Origin: Treponema sp.
Lineage (GTDB): Bacteria; Spirochaetota; Spirochaetia; Treponematales; Breznakiellaceae
NCBI GenBank assembly: GCA_031275035.1
Contig: JAISPH010000098.1
Span: forward strand, 1-7,959
DNA: 7,959 nt
Reading direction: 5' to 3'
Position 1 is the stretch's first letter. Each line of letters starts with the position of its first letter. Under the pieces are notes generated by a model. The model worked only from the letters and a program-made list of their open reading frames with translations, had not been told where the DNA came from and did not search any database. Positions 5,846-7,959 of this stretch are shown here, piece by piece. The translations under genes were made by a program, and so were the position numbers.

Positions 5846-6559
5846 TTAAAAGGGCCAGGTAACATTTTCATTATCTATCAAACGAAGTATATCTTCAGGG
5901 AATTCATCTTTTAGAAAATAACGGACGGCCGATTCTGCCGTTTCTTCCGGCTCAAATTTTCCGTTAAGACTTTTTTCCCCCGACATGTATGAACGTACCC
6001 ATCCGGGATGGTACAAACGGAAAGAATAACCCCGGGGATATAAGTCTTTAAAAAGGAGTTTTACCGCCATGTTCGGGGCCGTTTTCGACATGGGATAAAT
6101 AAACCCGTCCTGACGGTGGCAGACACCGATGCTTCCCGCCTCAGAAGAAACGTAGCACAGTCTTTTTAAAGAACCGGGGTGATCCGTCAACGGTAAAAAG
6201 AAATCGGTTATCCGCAAAGCACCTATACAGTTCGTATTAAAAATATCCGCCCCTCTTTTGTCATCAAAGGTGTAAATATCCCCACCGCTGCCACTAATCC
6301 CGGCGTTACTTACGATCATGTCAATACATTCTGCCATGGACGCAACAATCTTGTAAGCCTCTTTGATAGAAATGTCATCCGATACATTAAAGGGAATAAT
6401 ATGAAGGGTATCCGGATAACGCCCCTGTAATTCGACAAGTTCACCCCAACCTTTCATATATTGACCGGCAAACACTGCCCACCCTTCCTGCAAAAACGAT
6501 TTTGTCAAAGCAAAACCAATTCCTCGATCGGCGCCGCTTATCAATACCTTTCTTGGCAT
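5846..6559 (-). CDS. Short-chain dehydrogenase/reductase (classical SDR)
   Basis: A 237-residue NAD(P)-dependent oxidoreductase of the classical SDR family, cytoplasmic. The Rossmann motif is GADRGIG (9-15), DxxG-type sequence is weak, and NAG is at 85-87. The active-site set is Asn110, Ser139 (in YVSSEAGS) and YPMSK (Tyr155, Lys159). HPGW (184-187) closes the cofactor pocket. The protein ends in WPF, resembling the aromatic-Pro-aromatic tail of its shortened paralogue. Length is close to the usual 250. The start codon has AAAGGAGG five to six bases upstream and overlaps the MFS gene by 19 bases, which indicates translational coupling. Operon context suggests oxidation or reduction of an imported sugar or polyol; the actual substrate and the NAD or NADP preference are not readable with confidence. 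Confidence 0.94.
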   Translation of the reverse strand: MPRKVLISGADRGIGFALTKSFLQEGWAVFAGQYMKGWGELVELQGRYPDTLHIIPFNVSDDISIKEAYKIVASMAECIDMIVSNAGISGSGGDIYTFDDKRGADIFNTNCIGALRITDFFLPLTDHPGSLKRLCYVSSEAGSIGVCHRQDGFIYPMSKTAPNMAVKLLFKDLYPRGYSFRLYHPGWVRSYMSGEKSLNGKFEPEETAESAVRYFLKDEFPEDILRLIDNENVTWPF

Positions 6560-7767
6560 TCTGCCTCCTTTTTCCTTTCTGCAACTGTATCTGTTACAAC
6601 AAAAACCGTGGTAACCAGGATAATCGATATTATACCAATAATGTACATTGCGCGATATCCAAGACTCCCGATAACCAGGCCGCCCAGGGTATTCCCTATT
6701 ATGCCGCTTATTCCGTAATAAAAGGCATAAGCGATGGTTTGATATGTTATTCTCAGTTGTTTTGGCGCAATATCATCCAAATAATAAAGGGTTCCTATGG
6801 TAAAAAGCGCAAAAGATGGGCCGTCCAGGACGGCTATTATCATAATATGAAAAGGACTTGTCGCAACGGCGTATCCGGCCTGCCAGATGATAAAAAATAC
6901 CGAGGATCCCACAATAAGATATTTTGCTGATATATTCGACAATAATTTTTTTGACAAAAATAGTAATACTGCTTCCGAGACAAACATGATGGCGCTGCAA
7001 TATCCGACCATGTCTTTTGAACCACCCAAATTCTGTAACAAGGCAGGATAAAAGGTATATGCGGCCCTGTGAGGATACTGCATTATAACAACAAAACCCA
7101 AAAATACAAGGAATGACTTGTTTTTGTATATTAATGATAAATCAATTTTCTCCATTTTTATTGTTCTGTCCTTTTTATCATGTGTCTTTATCGCTGACAT
7201 TGTAGCGGCAATTATCAACAAGACGATTGAAAATACGGGAATTATATCACTTGTAGAATGGTTGTTGATAAAGATACCCGATATAATACTGCTGGCGGCA
7301 AATCCAAGACAGCCCCAAAGCTTAAGCTGGCCCAATGATTTTTCATCCTTTATCCTTTTTACCGCATTCAGGCTCCATGTATCAAGCAGGGTGCCTTCCG
7401 GAGAAGAAAAAAAAGTATAGAAGCAAAAACACGGGGCTATTAAAAAAAATCCTTCCGAGCGTACAAGCAGCAATGATATCAAGCCCTGGCCTATCAAACA
7501 GATTATTAAGGTAGCCTTTACGGACTGCAATTTATCGGAAACAAGTCCCCAAAAGGGTTGTGCCAATATTATTACAAAAGAATTAATGCCCATTATGATA
7601 CCGATAAATTCTACATCAAGGCCCTTTTCATTTAAATATACGGTAATAAATGGATTAAATATCGCCCTGGCCGACATAAAAAACAGGTAGACCAGGGCAA
7701 AGGTTATTTTTGTTTTTTCCGCCATTCCGGCATTAAATTCTTCTTCCGCCGAAATTTTGTTTTTCAC
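6541..7767 (-). CDS. MFS transporter, MFS_1-like (LacY/phenylpropionate-permease-like)
   Basis: A 408-residue inner-membrane carrier with about twelve hydrophobic segments in two halves, split by a charged cytoplasmic loop (about 193-217). Motif A follows the second segment (GLVSDKLQSVK, 74-84: Gly74, Asp78, Lys84). LLDTWSLNA (127-135) and LGQLKLWGCLGFA (145-157) fit the pattern typical of the MFS_1-like group that includes sugar and phenylpropionate proton symporters. It probably moves a sugar or small organic compound with protons. The GTG start lies three bases after the solute-binding protein stop, and AAAAGG is directly against it with no spacer. Initiation therefore either depends on ribosomes finishing the upstream gene or occurs at ATG codon 15 (MAEKTK). 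Its last 19 bases overlap the SDR gene. It is clearly poorer in GC than the genes below 4240. Confidence 0.93.
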   Translation of the reverse strand: MKNKISAEEEFNAGMAEKTKITFALVYLFFMSARAIFNPFITVYLNEKGLDVEFIGIIMGINSFVIILAQPFWGLVSDKLQSVKATLIICLIGQGLISLLLVRSEGFFLIAPCFCFYTFFSSPEGTLLDTWSLNAVKRIKDEKSLGQLKLWGCLGFAASSIISGIFINNHSTSDIIPVFSIVLLIIAATMSAIKTHDKKDRTIKMEKIDLSLIYKNKSFLVFLGFVVIMQYPHRAAYTFYPALLQNLGGSKDMVGYCSAIMFVSEAVLLFLSKKLLSNISAKYLIVGSSVFFIIWQAGYAVATSPFHIMIIAVLDGPSFALFTIGTLYYLDDIAPKQLRITYQTIAYAFYYGISGIIGNTLGGLVIGSLGYRAMYIIGIISIILVTTVFVVTDTVAERKKEAECQERY

Positions 7768-7770
7768 CTT

Positions 7771-7959
7771 TTATTTCCATTCATTGTTTGCGTCTACATG
7801 CGCATACCACTGCTTGATATATAATTCATGCAGTTTGTCCATGCCCGCAGCTTCGGCATTTTTCAAAAATTCATCGATCGCCGTATCCACATTGTCCACC
7901 ATTCCGGCTTGCAGCGGAACCAGATATTGGGTAACGACATTCATCAAAGCCGCCCGTTC
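7771..7959 (-). CDS. Extracellular solute-binding protein, family 1-like, C-terminal end (partial)
   Basis: The frame enters from the right edge and gives 62 residues before TAA (7773-7771); the start lies outside the window. The fragment begins ERAALMNVVTQYL, continues with a short Asp-rich turn and an amphipathic helix (VDTAIDEFLKNAEAAGMDKL), then LYIKQWYAHV and a hydrophilic end (NNEWK). The order NVV-QYL-PLQAG-VD-FLK-AGMDK-QW is what the last two helices of LplA/YtcQ-like sugar-binding lipoproteins look like. Such proteins work outside the membrane with two ABC permeases, which would be expected just beyond the window edge. The MFS gene begins three bases later, so the two are cotranscribed. 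Confidence 0.75.
   Translation of the reverse strand, partial: ERAALMNVVTQYLVPLQAGMVDNVDTAIDEFLKNAEAAGMDKLHELYIKQWYAHVDANNEWK

Overview
The window is bacterial and almost all of its coding capacity lies on the minus strand, so transcription runs from high to low coordinates. The content points to a carbohydrate-scavenging heterotroph: the end of a sugar-type extracellular solute-binding protein, a sugar/proton-symporter-like MFS carrier, short-chain dehydrogenases, a ThuA-like protein, a large cytoplasmic glycoside-hydrolase-like protein and an Opp/Dpp-type ATPase. The organism cannot be fixed from the sequence. A gut-type spirochaete (Treponema-like) or another fermentative gut bacterium would fit; this is a weak inference from gene content and hairpin-rich spacers.

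Region 1 (1-585): a short plus-strand tail at 3-107 is probably the C-terminus of a membrane protein. It is followed by about 480 bases with no convincing gene but with four clear hairpins, one of them a likely terminator for the minus-strand gene beyond it. Region 2 (586-4240, GC-rich): an Opp/Dpp-family ATPase with its own extended -10 promoter, preceded upstream (higher coordinates) by an 860-residue protein resembling alpha-glucuronidase or hexosaminidase-like hydrolases. The large gene has a near-consensus sigma-70-type promoter (TTGACA, 17-base spacer, TAAACT) and a leader of roughly 145 bases with nested inverted repeats. Region 3 (4241-4605): promoter, leader and a spacer where base composition changes and where a good ribosome binding site leads only to a five-codon reading frame.

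Region 4 (4606-7959, much lower GC): a tight operon read as solute-binding protein (C-terminus only), MFS carrier, SDR oxidoreductase, a shortened SDR-like protein, then ThuA-like protein. Gaps are 3, -19, 11 and 26 bases. The natural reading is uptake of a sugar or glycoside and its oxidation or isomerisation in the cytoplasm, but the substrate is not visible.

The most interesting observation is the SDR pair. The 184-residue protein at 5280-5834 aligns without gaps to its 237-residue neighbour over a 57-residue core (23 identities). It has lost the Ser, Tyr and Lys active-site residues, the glycine-rich cofactor motif, the NAG motif and about 40 residues of the cofactor half. Yet it keeps an intact frame, a good ribosome binding site and the aromatic-Pro-aromatic C-terminus. 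It looks like a pseudoenzyme partner kept beside an active SDR.
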